8,785 nt of DNA, taken from the NCBI GenBank assembly GCA_900554395.1, contig USHB01000054.1:1-8785 (forward strand). The letters run 5' to 3'. The notes under the pieces were generated by a model that saw only the letters and a program-made list of their open reading frames with translations, was not told the DNA's origin and made no database searches. Below are positions 1 to 5,726 of this stretch, in pieces. The translations under genes were made by a program, and so were the position numbers. Each line of letters starts with the position of its first letter. Position 1 is the stretch's first letter. This DNA is from an uncultured Phascolarctobacterium sp. Its GTDB lineage: Bacteria; Bacillota; Negativicutes; Acidaminococcales; Acidaminococcaceae.

Positions 1-1
1 C

Positions 2-256
2 ACACCGCAGGAGAGCGAACAGCTTTCAAAATATGTTTCAGATGATACATTTGTAAAAACACAGAAAAAAGATATTGAATCACTTGCCTCTATATATAAA
101 GAACTTCTTAGTGATGAAGAACACGGCGGCGATGATTATTATATTAATGTTTTTACTTGCAAAACAGGGTGCATTTGTTGTAAAATTTTTTTGTTATGCC
201 GTGCATTATTTGTTGTAAAATTTGCACAATTTCCCGCTTTCCGGCAGGATTTTTAA
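2..256 (+). CDS. C-terminal fragment of unidentified protein (partial, 5' end outside window)
   Basis: An open frame enters from the left edge and runs 84 codons to a TAA at 254-256. It is the only plus-strand frame open across the first 100 bases. The first 50 residues look like a real protein tail: a charged, probably helical stretch (KTQKKDIESLASIYKELL) followed by an acidic end (SDEEHGGDDYY). After about residue 50 the composition changes abruptly to Cys/Phe/Leu-rich sequence (CKTGCICCKIFLLC). This part coincides with the AT-rich repeats of the rbs control region and does not look like selected coding sequence. A possible reading is that the ancestral stop near base 150 was lost, or that this is the decayed end of a gene. 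It does not resemble the C-terminus of a LacI-family regulator such as RbsR. I do not recognise the family. Confidence 0.35.
   Translation, partial: TPQESEQLSKYVSDDTFVKTQKKDIESLASIYKELLSDEEHGGDDYYINVFTCKTGCICCKIFLLCRALFVVKFAQFPAFRQDF
169..227 (+). promoter_or_regulatory. Operator-like repeats upstream of the rbs operon
   Basis: A 16-bp sequence, ATTTGTTGTAAAATTT, occurs exactly twice, at 173-188 and 208-223, 35 bp apart. Each copy is preceded by GTGCA (169-173 and 201-205), and the second is followed by TGCAC (223-227), making a 27-bp element bounded by GTGCA/TGCAC. Between the copies lies an imperfect palindrome, TTATGC-CGT-GCATTA (194-208). Repeated, partly symmetric AT-rich elements just ahead of a sugar operon suggest binding sites for a regulator, but no regulator is encoded nearby in the window. 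The spacing is about three and a half helical turns. Confidence 0.45.
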
Positions 257-258
257 AT

Positions 259-288
259 TGAATAGCAAATATAATAATATTGTACACT
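259..288 (+). promoter_or_regulatory. Candidate rbs operon promoter
   Basis: TTGAAT (259-264) is followed 18 bp later by TACACT (283-288), an acceptable sigma-A type pair, giving a transcript start near 295 and a leader of about 45 nt before rbsK. TATAAT at 270-275 is a better -10 box by itself but lacks a good -35 at the right distance. A third option is TTGTTA (191-196) with TAAAAT (216-221), which would put the direct repeats inside the promoter. The choice is uncertain. Confidence 0.4.
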
Positions 289-322
289 ATTTCTCGTATG
301 TAAATTTAACATTTTACCGGTT

Positions 323-329
323 AAAGGAG
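323..329 (+). promoter_or_regulatory. Ribosome binding site that fixes the rbsK start
   Basis: AAAGGAG lies 9 nt before the ATG at 339. It decides between this start and the in-frame ATG at 222, which has no Shine-Dalgarno sequence, lies inside the control region and would add 39 residues unlike any ribokinase. The ATG at 331 is out of frame and too close to the site. Confidence 0.85.
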
Positions 330-338
330 CATGAAACT

Positions 339-1238
339 ATGAATAAGATTAATATTGCCGTTATCGGCAGCTGCAATATTGACGTTGTTGTAGAAGCGCC
401 GAAACGTCCGCTTGCAGGCGAAACCATTTTAGGCAACCGTCTGATTATTGCTCAGGGCGGCAAAGGCGCAAACCAGGCTGTCGCCGCAGCACGCCTCGGC
501 GCAAACGTATATATGGTAGGCTGTGTCGGCGATGATGATTACGGCCGCTCCGTAATCAAAAATTTTGAAGCCAACGGCGTTAATGCGGATTATGTTAAAA
601 CAATCCCCGGCGTAACAACCGGTACGGCGCATATTACCCTTGCCGAAGGCGACAACAGCATCATAGTTATTAAAGGCGCCAATGATTTGGTAACACCGGA
701 ACTTATTGACGAAGCATGGCCGCAAATCGCTGAATGCGACATGGTAATGCTGCAGCATGAAATTCCGGCGCAAACTATTGCCTACGCGCTGAAAAAATGT
801 GCAGAAAATGGTGTAAAAGCACTTTTAAATCCCGCACCTGTACTTGACGGAGCACAGGAATGGGCTAAGGATGCAGCTTTTGTTACTCCTAACGAACACG
901 AAGCACAGGCTTTGTTCCCCGGTAAAACCACCGAACAGATTTTGCTTGAAAACGAAGGCCGCCTGCTGATGACCCTTGGCAGCAAAGGCGTAGCTTATGC
1001 TGAAAACGGCGTTATAAATACTGTCCCTGCTTTTAAAGTAGAAGCAGTTGATACAACCGGCGCAGGAGACACTTTCAACAGCGCCTTTGCAGTTGCCAAA
1101 GCTTCCGGCAAAACAATGGCGGCAAGCATTACTTTTGCAAATGCGGCTGCAGCCCTCTCTGTGCAGAAAATAGGCGCACAGGGCGGCATGCCTTATTTAG
1201 ATGAAGTGGAAGGGATGTTATCCGAATGCAGAAAATAG
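339..1238 (+). CDS. rbsK: Ribokinase (PfkB family)
   Basis: Cytoplasmic kinase that converts D-ribose plus ATP to D-ribose-5-phosphate, feeding the pentose phosphate pathway and nucleotide synthesis. The 299-residue product has the normal ribokinase length (E. coli about 309). Visible motifs: substrate residues N13 and D15 in the N-terminal SCNID; PfkB signature 1, GGKGANQAVAAARLGA, from residue 40 (G40, G41, K42, N45); E141 in HEIPA; NPAP at 164-167; TPNEHEA near 183; and PfkB signature 2, DTTGAGDTFN, at 238-247, with D244 as the catalytic base and the GAG preceding it as anion hole. All key residues known from the E. coli enzyme appear present. The start at 339 is chosen from the AAAGGAG 9 nt upstream. 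It is the first gene of the rbs operon, and its last 13 bases overlap rbsD. The identity is firm, helped by the neighbouring rbs genes. Confidence 0.96.
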   Translation: MNKINIAVIGSCNIDVVVEAPKRPLAGETILGNRLIIAQGGKGANQAVAAARLGANVYMVGCVGDDDYGRSVIKNFEANGVNADYVKTIPGVTTGTAHITLAEGDNSIIVIKGANDLVTPELIDEAWPQIAECDMVMLQHEIPAQTIAYALKKCAENGVKALLNPAPVLDGAQEWAKDAAFVTPNEHEAQALFPGKTTEQILLENEGRLLMTLGSKGVAYAENGVINTVPAFKVEAVDTTGAGDTFNSAFAVAKASGKTMAASITFANAAAALSVQKIGAQGGMPYLDEVEGMLSECRK

Positions 1239-1621
1239 GAATTTTGAACAGCGAAATAGCCAAAGTATTGGCAGATATGGGACATACCGATACCATTGTA
1301 ATCGGCGACTGCGGCCTGCCTGTACCGGAAGGCGTAAAAAAAATTGACCTTGCCTTAAAACTGGGCACTCCCCGCTTTTTGGAAGTTGTTGAAGAACTTG
1401 CCAAATATATGGAAATTGAAAAAATCCATGTTGCTGCCGAAATGCAGAGCAAAAATGAAGCCTGCTGGCAGGAAATGCATAAACTGTTCGGCGATAAAGA
1501 ATGGATTGTTACCGACCACGAACATTTCAAACAGGCAACTAAAACGGCAAAAGCCGTTATCCGCACCGGCGAAACTACGCCGTTTGCCAATGTAATTTTA
1601 CATTCCGGCGTAATATTCTGA
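1226..1621 (+). CDS. rbsD: D-ribose pyranase
   Basis: Interconverts the beta-pyranose and beta-furanose forms of D-ribose, supplying the form that ribokinase uses. The 131-residue product matches RbsD throughout: N-terminal KIGILNSEIAKVLADMGHTD with the catalytic H20, D28 in GDCGLPVP, KIDLAL at 39-44, H98 in DHEHFK, and the C-terminal NVILHSGVIF. RbsD acts as a cytoplasmic ring-shaped oligomer. Its ATG lies inside the end of rbsK (13-bp overlap), with GGAAGGGA (1208-1215) placed 10 nt upstream, so translation is probably coupled. One oddity: the residue equivalent to the Tyr of PYANIIL in the E. coli protein is Phe here (F120, PFANVIL), which removes a hydroxyl near the sugar site. The family assignment is secure. 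Confidence 0.95.
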   Translation: MQKIGILNSEIAKVLADMGHTDTIVIGDCGLPVPEGVKKIDLALKLGTPRFLEVVEELAKYMEIEKIHVAAEMQSKNEACWQEMHKLFGDKEWIVTDHEHFKQATKTAKAVIRTGETTPFANVILHSGVIF

Positions 1622-1642
1622 TAAAAAGGAGCACTGTCAGCT

Positions 1643-3124
1643 ATGGAAATTTCCATGCAAGGTATTTCAAAGGCCTTCGGTTCCAATCAGGTTCTGCGCG
1701 CAGTAGATTTCACACTGCATTCCGGTGAAATCCATGCGCTGATGGGCGAAAACGGAGCCGGCAAATCAACGCTGATGAACATTCTTACCGGTATTCACAA
1801 AGCTGATGCCGGAAAAATTTTAGTTGATGGCCAGGAAGTACATTTTAAAAACGCACGCGACGCCGAAAACCACGGCATTGCATTTATCCATCAGGAACTG
1901 AACATATGGCCTAACCTTTCAATACTGGAAAACCTGTTTTTAATGAAGCAGATTACCAACTCCTTCGGCATGCTGGATACAAAAAAAATGCGCCAGCTTG
2001 CAGAAGAAAAATGCGCACAGATTGGCATTGAGCTGCCGCTGGACGCAGAAGCAGGCGAATGCAGCGTTGGCCAGCAGCAGATGACGGAAATTATCCGCAA
2101 CCTGATGCTTGACGCTAAAGTTGTTATAATGGACGAACCAACAGCAGCGCTTACGGAACGCGAAACGGCAAAACTTTTTGATGTTATGCATGCCTTGAAA
2201 GATAAAGGCGTAGCAATTGTTTATATTTCGCACCGTATGGAAGAAGTGTTTACGCACTGCGATACCATTACCGTTATGCGCGACGGCTATTCCATAAGCA
2301 GCCGTCCGACCCGCAGCACCACGATGGAAGCAGTTGTACAGGATATGGTTGGCCGCGCCATCACGGAATATTATCCGGGGCGCATTACTACTCCCGGCGA
2401 AGTTGTGCTGGAAGTAAAAAATATGTGCCAGCCCGGCGTATTTGACCATGTATCCTTCAACCTCCGCAAAGGCGAAATTTTGGGCGTTGCCGGCTTAATG
2501 GGCGCAGGCCGCACGGAAATTATGCGCGCGCTGTTCGGCATAGACGGTTGCAGTGAAGGAGAAGTTTATCTGCACGGTCAGAAAATAACCATTAAAAAGC
2601 CGGAGGATGCTATTAAGGCCGGAATTGGTTTTATTACAGAAAACCGCAAAACCGAAGGTTTGATTCTCGACTTTTCCATTTTGAAAAACATTGCCCTGCC
2701 AAGCGTTGATACCTTTGCACGCAAAGCAGTTATCAACGATAAAAAGGAATTTGATTTTTCCAATGACCTGTCGCATAAGCTCGGCGTAAAAACAGCAAGC
2801 ATTGAACTGCCTGCGGGCGCACTCAGCGGCGGCAACCAGCAAAAAGTTGTTATCGCCAAATGGATTGGCATGCATCCGTCCATCATTATAATGGACGAAC
2901 CAACCCGAGGCATCGACGTTGGCGCCAAACGCGATATTTACGATTTGATGAACGAACTTACCGCACAGGGCGTTGCTATTATCATGGTATCTTCCGACCT
3001 GCCTGAAGTAATTGGCATGAGCGACCGCATACTTGTTGTGCACGAAGGCAAAATTGCCGGTGAAATACCGCATGAAAAAGCAACCCAGGAAAATATCATC
3101 ACCCTTGCAACAGGAGGAATATAA
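1643..3124 (+). CDS. rbsA: Ribose ABC transporter ATP-binding protein
   Basis: Double-domain ATPase that powers ribose import through RbsC on the cytoplasmic face of the membrane. The 493-residue length fits the family (E. coli 501). Domain 1: Walker A GENGAGKST at 35-43, signature region SVGQQQ at 141-146, Walker B VVIMDE at 160-165, switch histidine H197 in SHR. Domain 2: a degenerate Walker A, GLMGAGRTE at 284-292, with Arg290 replacing the Lys; signature LSGGNQQK at 394-401; Walker B IIIMDEP at 414-420; and SSD at 450-452 where the switch histidine would be. This asymmetry, with one competent and one weakened site, is normal for the RbsA/MglA/XylG group. GGAG (1628-1631) lies 11 nt before the ATG. 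A second Met four codons later is less well spaced. It starts 21 nt after rbsD. Ribose specificity is inferred from rbsB and the other neighbours. Confidence 0.95.
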   Translation: MEISMQGISKAFGSNQVLRAVDFTLHSGEIHALMGENGAGKSTLMNILTGIHKADAGKILVDGQEVHFKNARDAENHGIAFIHQELNIWPNLSILENLFLMKQITNSFGMLDTKKMRQLAEEKCAQIGIELPLDAEAGECSVGQQQMTEIIRNLMLDAKVVIMDEPTAALTERETAKLFDVMHALKDKGVAIVYISHRMEEVFTHCDTITVMRDGYSISSRPTRSTTMEAVVQDMVGRAITEYYPGRITTPGEVVLEVKNMCQPGVFDHVSFNLRKGEILGVAGLMGAGRTEIMRALFGIDGCSEGEVYLHGQKITIKKPEDAIKAGIGFITENRKTEGLILDFSILKNIALPSVDTFARKAVINDKKEFDFSNDLSHKLGVKTASIELPAGALSGGNQQKVVIAKWIGMHPSIIIMDEPTRGIDVGAKRDIYDLMNELTAQGVAIIMVSSDLPEVIGMSDRILVVHEGKIAGEIPHEKATQENIITLATGGI

Positions 3125-3127
3125 CAG

Positions 3128-4057
3128 ATGAACGTTTCTGCCTTAGTTAGAAAAATGGGCCCGTTAATCGGGTTAATTGTACTTTTTGTTGTTATCTCTG
3201 CTTTAAACAGCAGCTTTATCGACCCTTCCAACTTAAAAAACCTGCTGCGCCAGGTTTCCATTAACGCACTTATTTCTTTTGGTATGACTTTCGTCATCCT
3301 CACCGGCGGCATCGACCTTTCCGTAGGCAGCACGCTTGCACTTTCCAGTGCAATTATGGCCAGCCTCATCAAAGGCGGCATGGATCCGATTTTAGGCATT
3401 TTGCTTTCTGCAATCATCGGCCTTCTTCTGGGTACCATCAACGGCGTGGTTATCTCTTACGGCAGGGTTGCACCTTTTATTGCAACCTTGGCAACCATGA
3501 CCATTTTCCGCGGCTTAACCTTGGTATATACTGACGGCAACCCTATCAGCAGCCTTACCGATGACCCGCTGTTCCATATGTTCGGCCAGGGTTATTTTGC
3601 AGGCGTTCCTGTACCAGCAGTTGTAATGTTAATTGCTTTTGCGTTGTGCTGGTTTATTCTTAACAAAACTCCGCTTGGGCGCAAAACTTACGCCGTAGGC
3701 GGCAACGAAAAAGTTTCTTTCATCGCCGGTATTAAAATTGAACGCATTAAAATTTTTGCTTATGCTATCACCGGTATGTTCTGCGCACTGGCAGGTTCCA
3801 TTTTAACTTCCCGCCTTAACTCCGCGCAGCCTACTGCCGGCACCGGTTATGAACTTGATGCTATCGCAGCGGTTGTTCTCGGCGGCACCAGCCTTTCCGG
3901 CGGCAAGGGACGTATTTTAGGCACGCTTATCGGTGTACTGATTATCGGCACGCTGAACAACGGCCTTAATATACTTAACGTATCCAGCTTCTATCAGCAA
4001 GTTGTCAAAGGTATCGTTATCTTACTGGCAGTCCTTATGGACCGCAAAAAATCGTAG
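3128..4057 (+). CDS. rbsC: Ribose ABC transporter permease
   Basis: Integral inner-membrane subunit forming the ribose channel, probably as a homodimer with RbsA. The product is 309 residues and strongly hydrophobic, with about eight to ten membrane segments, the clearest near residues 11-27, 43-60, 66-82, 87-105, 113-135, 161-178, 208-228, 262-280 and 292-304. Family landmarks: ILTGGIDLSVGS (57-68), PFIATLATM (116-124), the cytoplasmic coupling loop AVGGNEKVSFIAGI (189-202), and YELDAIAAVVLGGTSLSGGKG (241-261). The short basic tail DRKKS is expected to be cytoplasmic. Its Shine-Dalgarno AGGAGG (3112-3117) is built from the last codons of rbsA, 10 nt before the ATG, and only 3 nt separate the two genes, so coupled translation is likely. 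Confidence 0.95.
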   Translation: MNVSALVRKMGPLIGLIVLFVVISALNSSFIDPSNLKNLLRQVSINALISFGMTFVILTGGIDLSVGSTLALSSAIMASLIKGGMDPILGILLSAIIGLLLGTINGVVISYGRVAPFIATLATMTIFRGLTLVYTDGNPISSLTDDPLFHMFGQGYFAGVPVPAVVMLIAFALCWFILNKTPLGRKTYAVGGNEKVSFIAGIKIERIKIFAYAITGMFCALAGSILTSRLNSAQPTAGTGYELDAIAAVVLGGTSLSGGKGRILGTLIGVLIIGTLNNGLNILNVSSFYQQVVKGIVILLAVLMDRKKS

Positions 4058-4072
4058 GAGGTTATGTTTTAA

Positions 4073-4993
4073 ATGAAAAAAACTTTATTAGCTGTCATGG
4101 CAGTTCTGATGATGTCGGTAATGCTTATCGCAGGCTGCAGCTCTGGAGAAAAAGCTGCTCCTGCTGCCGATAAAAAAGACGGCGCTACCACTATTGGTTT
4201 TTCCATTTCCACTTTAAACAACCCGTTCTTTGTATCCGTTAAAGACGGTGTTGAAGCACAGGCTCAGAAACTTGGCGTTAACGTAAAAATCGTTGATGCC
4301 CAGAATGACCCGGCAAAACAGGCTAACGACGTTGCCGACCTTATTCAGCAGGGCGTAACCGTTCTTTTGGTAAACCCGGTTGATTCCGCTGCCATCTCCA
4401 CTTCTGTTGAAGCTGCCAATAAAGCAAACATTCCTGTAATTGCCCTTGACCGCAGCGCAGATAAAGGCACCATTGCTTCCCTCGTTGCATCCGATAACGT
4501 AAAAGGCGGCGAAATGGCTGCTGAATACATCATCAAAAAACTTGGCGAAGGCGTAAAAGTTGCTGAACTCGAAGGCATCCCCGGTGCTTCTGCAACCCGT
4601 GAACGCGGTGAAGGCTTCCACAAAGTTGCTGACCAGAAACTGAATGTTGTTGCTAAACAATCTGCTGATTTTGACCGCACCAAAGGCTTAACCGTTGCAG
4701 AAAATATGCTGCAGGCTAATCCGGATATTCAGGCAATTTTCGCTCAGAACGACGAAATGGCTCTCGGCGCTATTGAAGCATCAAAGAGCGCAGGCAAACA
4801 AATCTTCATCGTTGGTTTTGACGGCACCGATGACGGCATTAAAGCTGTTGAATCCGGCACCATGGCTGCAACCATCGCTCAACAGCCTGAACTTATGGGC
4901 CAGCAGGGCGTAGATGCTGCTGTAAAACTGGCTAAAGGCGAAAAAATCGAAGCTAAAATTGCAGTTCCTCTCAAACTTGTTGAGAAAAAATAA
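4073..4993 (+). CDS. rbsB: D-ribose-binding lipoprotein of the ABC transporter
   Basis: Captures D-ribose outside the membrane and delivers it to RbsC. The 306-residue product starts with a lipoprotein signal: MKK, a hydrophobic stretch, and a lipobox LIAGC with the lipidated Cys22, followed by a short Ala/Lys linker. The mature part follows E. coli RbsB closely. All ribose-contacting positions I could align are kept: S46, N50, F52, F53, D126, R127, R178, F200, N226, D250 and Q270. This is strong evidence that the substrate is D-ribose, not another sugar or autoinducer-2. The E. coli protein is soluble in the periplasm, whereas this one should be membrane-anchored, as is usual in Bacillota. 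AGGAGG (4056-4061) overlaps the rbsC stop and lies 11 nt before the ATG. It is the last gene of the operon, with a terminator 30 nt downstream. Confidence 0.96.
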   Translation: MKKTLLAVMAVLMMSVMLIAGCSSGEKAAPAADKKDGATTIGFSISTLNNPFFVSVKDGVEAQAQKLGVNVKIVDAQNDPAKQANDVADLIQQGVTVLLVNPVDSAAISTSVEAANKANIPVIALDRSADKGTIASLVASDNVKGGEMAAEYIIKKLGEGVKVAELEGIPGASATRERGEGFHKVADQKLNVVAKQSADFDRTKGLTVAENMLQANPDIQAIFAQNDEMALGAIEASKSAGKQIFIVGFDGTDDGIKAVESGTMAATIAQQPELMGQQGVDAAVKLAKGEKIEAKIAVPLKLVEKK

Positions 4994-5022
4994 CTAACCT
5001 TCCTTTGACAAATTGCGTACAA

Positions 5023-5060
5023 AAAAATCCCGCTCACTAAAGAGCGGGATTTTTATTTTT
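5023..5060. terminator. Bidirectional intrinsic terminator between rbsB and the GNAT gene
   Basis: ATCCCGCTC (5027-5035) pairs perfectly with GAGCGGGAT (5042-5050) around the loop ACTAAA. Flanking A and T runs extend the stem to 13 bp (5023-5054). T-rich sequence to 5060 serves plus-strand transcripts, and the A run at 5021-5027 gives a U tract to minus-strand transcripts. It therefore ends both rbs and the convergent acetyltransferase gene, whose stop codon lies just beyond it. Confidence 0.93.
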
Positions 5061-5065
5061 AGCAT

Positions 5066-5551
5066 TTAAAACATTATATCGCCAGGTTCGTAATCAACAG
5101 TAGTTTTCACAAAAGCAATTTCATTGCAGTATGGATATTGCGGACAGTACACACATTCTTTCCAAACCTTCTGCGGCAATTTTTCCTTGGCAGTTTCAAT
5201 ATAATCGCATTTTGCAAAAAAGCCCGGCTGGTAAGTAAGCGTAAAAAACATTTTTACTCCGCGTTCAATGCCTTCTTTTTCAAGGCGTTCCACAATACTG
5301 CGGCCAATACCGCTTGTTTTGCGCTCAGGGTCAACCGCCAGCGAACGGATTTCAGCCAGCCTGTCCCAAACAAAATGCAGCGCACCGCACCCAACCAGAC
5401 GGTTATTTTCAATAGCTACAATATAATCGCGTAAATTTTCATAAATAGCATTGCGTGCACGTGGAAGCATCAAGCCTTCACGCGCATAATCATTCAGTAA
5501 TTTATGAATATTTTCAACATCATCGAATGTTGCCCTACGGTAAGTAATCAT
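5066..5551 (-). CDS. GNAT family N-acetyltransferase, similar to short N-acetylglutamate synthases
   Basis: Predicted cytoplasmic acetyl-CoA-dependent N-acetyltransferase of 161 residues. Visible GNAT features: N-terminal MITYRRATFDDVENIHKLL; VGCGALHF (53-60), the central strand; EIRSLAVDPERKTSGIGRSI (67-86), with the acetyl-CoA pyrophosphate loop S80-G81-I82-G83; and a C-terminal FFAKCDYIE segment. The tail LPQKVWKECVYCPQYPYC holds Cys133, Cys136 and Cys142. Tails of this kind occur in short stand-alone enzymes annotated as N-acetylglutamate synthase, which catalyse the first step of arginine synthesis. That function is an inference, since no arg gene is nearby. The start at 5551 is preferred to the ATG two codons earlier (5557), because GAGGGGG at 5566-5560 is 8 nt from the former and only 2 nt from the latter. 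It stands alone, convergent with rbs and downstream of cas6 on the same strand. Confidence 0.8.
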   Translation of the reverse strand: MITYRRATFDDVENIHKLLNDYAREGLMLPRARNAIYENLRDYIVAIENNRLVGCGALHFVWDRLAEIRSLAVDPERKTSGIGRSIVERLEKEGIERGVKMFFTLTYQPGFFAKCDYIETAKEKLPQKVWKECVYCPQYPYCNEIAFVKTTVDYEPGDIMF

Positions 5552-5559
5552 GCACATTG

Positions 5560-5566
5560 CCCCCTC
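5560..5566 (-). promoter_or_regulatory. Ribosome binding site deciding the acetyltransferase start
   Basis: On the minus strand GAGGGGG lies 8 nt before the ATG at 5551 and 2 nt before the ATG at 5557. This favours the shorter protein beginning MITYRR. Confidence 0.7.
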
Positions 5567-5584
5567 AAATAACTGTTAAGCCAT

Positions 5585-5613
5585 ATCCTAACACTCATTT
5601 AATAAAAATGCAA
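5585..5613 (-). promoter_or_regulatory. Candidate promoter of the acetyltransferase gene
   Basis: On the minus strand TTGCAT (5613-5608) and TAGGAT (5590-5585) are separated by 17 bp, in the right orientation and about 25 nt ahead of the Shine-Dalgarno sequence. If real, the gene is transcribed independently of the upstream cas operon. The -35 box lies inside an inverted repeat (5605-5630), suggesting regulation. Confidence 0.5.
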
Positions 5614-5630
5614 TACTTAGTGTGCATTTT
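5605..5630. repeat. Inverted repeat over the acetyltransferase -35 box
   Basis: AAAATGCA (5605-5612) and TGCATTTT (5623-5630) are perfect reverse complements. The centre contains a further ACT-T-AGT dyad (5615-5621), offset by one base. It could be an operator, or an AT-rich hairpin that helps to end cas6 transcripts. Confidence 0.5.
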
Positions 5631-5640
5631 ACAAAAATTT

Positions 5641-5726
5641 TTCCGTCCCCTAAAGGGGAGAGTTTTGCTTAAGAAATGATGATTGGGTTCGTTAATTAAA
5701 ACGGCTTCCGTCCCTGCAATCAGGGT
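5641..5726. repeat. Two hairpin units sharing TTCCGTCCC 65 nt apart (possible CRISPR repeat relics or terminators)
   Basis: TTCCGTCCC occurs at 5641-5649 and at 5706-5714. Each copy forms the left arm of a small hairpin: TCCCC-TAAA-GGGGA (5646-5659) and CCCTG-CAAT-CAGGG (5712-5725). Read on the minus (cas) strand, both units end in GGGACGGAA. The 65-nt period is that of a repeat plus spacer, and the site lies at the end of a type III-A operon. However, similarity outside the hairpin is weak and there are only two units. On the minus strand ACGG-AAG-CCGT followed by TTTTAATT (5711-5694) could also act as a weak terminator for cas6. The 5552-5719 gap holds no convincing gene. Confidence 0.35.

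Noticed and set aside
222..338. N-terminal extension of ribokinase from the ATG at 222
   Set aside because: It has no Shine-Dalgarno sequence, lies in the repeat and promoter region, and adds 39 residues absent from ribokinases. The ATG at 339 has AAAGGAG 9 nt upstream and gives the standard N-terminus.
1129..1686. Minus-strand open frame of 185 codons across rbsK, rbsD and the start of rbsA
   Set aside because: It is antisense to three well-supported genes, its protein resembles no family, and it has no supporting ribosome binding site.
1940..3441. Several long minus-strand open frames opposite rbsA and rbsC
   Set aside because: Their composition (rich in Phe, Asn, His, Cys) is that expected of the complement of these genes. 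The sense frames carry complete ABC transporter motifs.
339..4993. Alternative substrate for the transporter, such as autoinducer-2, xylose or galactose
   Set aside because: All aligned ribose-contacting residues of RbsB are conserved, and ribokinase and ribose pyranase are in the same operon.
5005..5010. Perfect TTGACA -35 box just after rbsB
   Set aside because: At the proper distance there is only the terminator stem instead of a -10 box, and no plus-strand gene follows.
5552..5719. Small protein or structured RNA gene in the gap between the acetyltransferase and cas6 genes
   Set aside because: No open frame with a ribosome binding site was found. The visible structure is explained by a promoter, an inverted repeat and the two small hairpin units.
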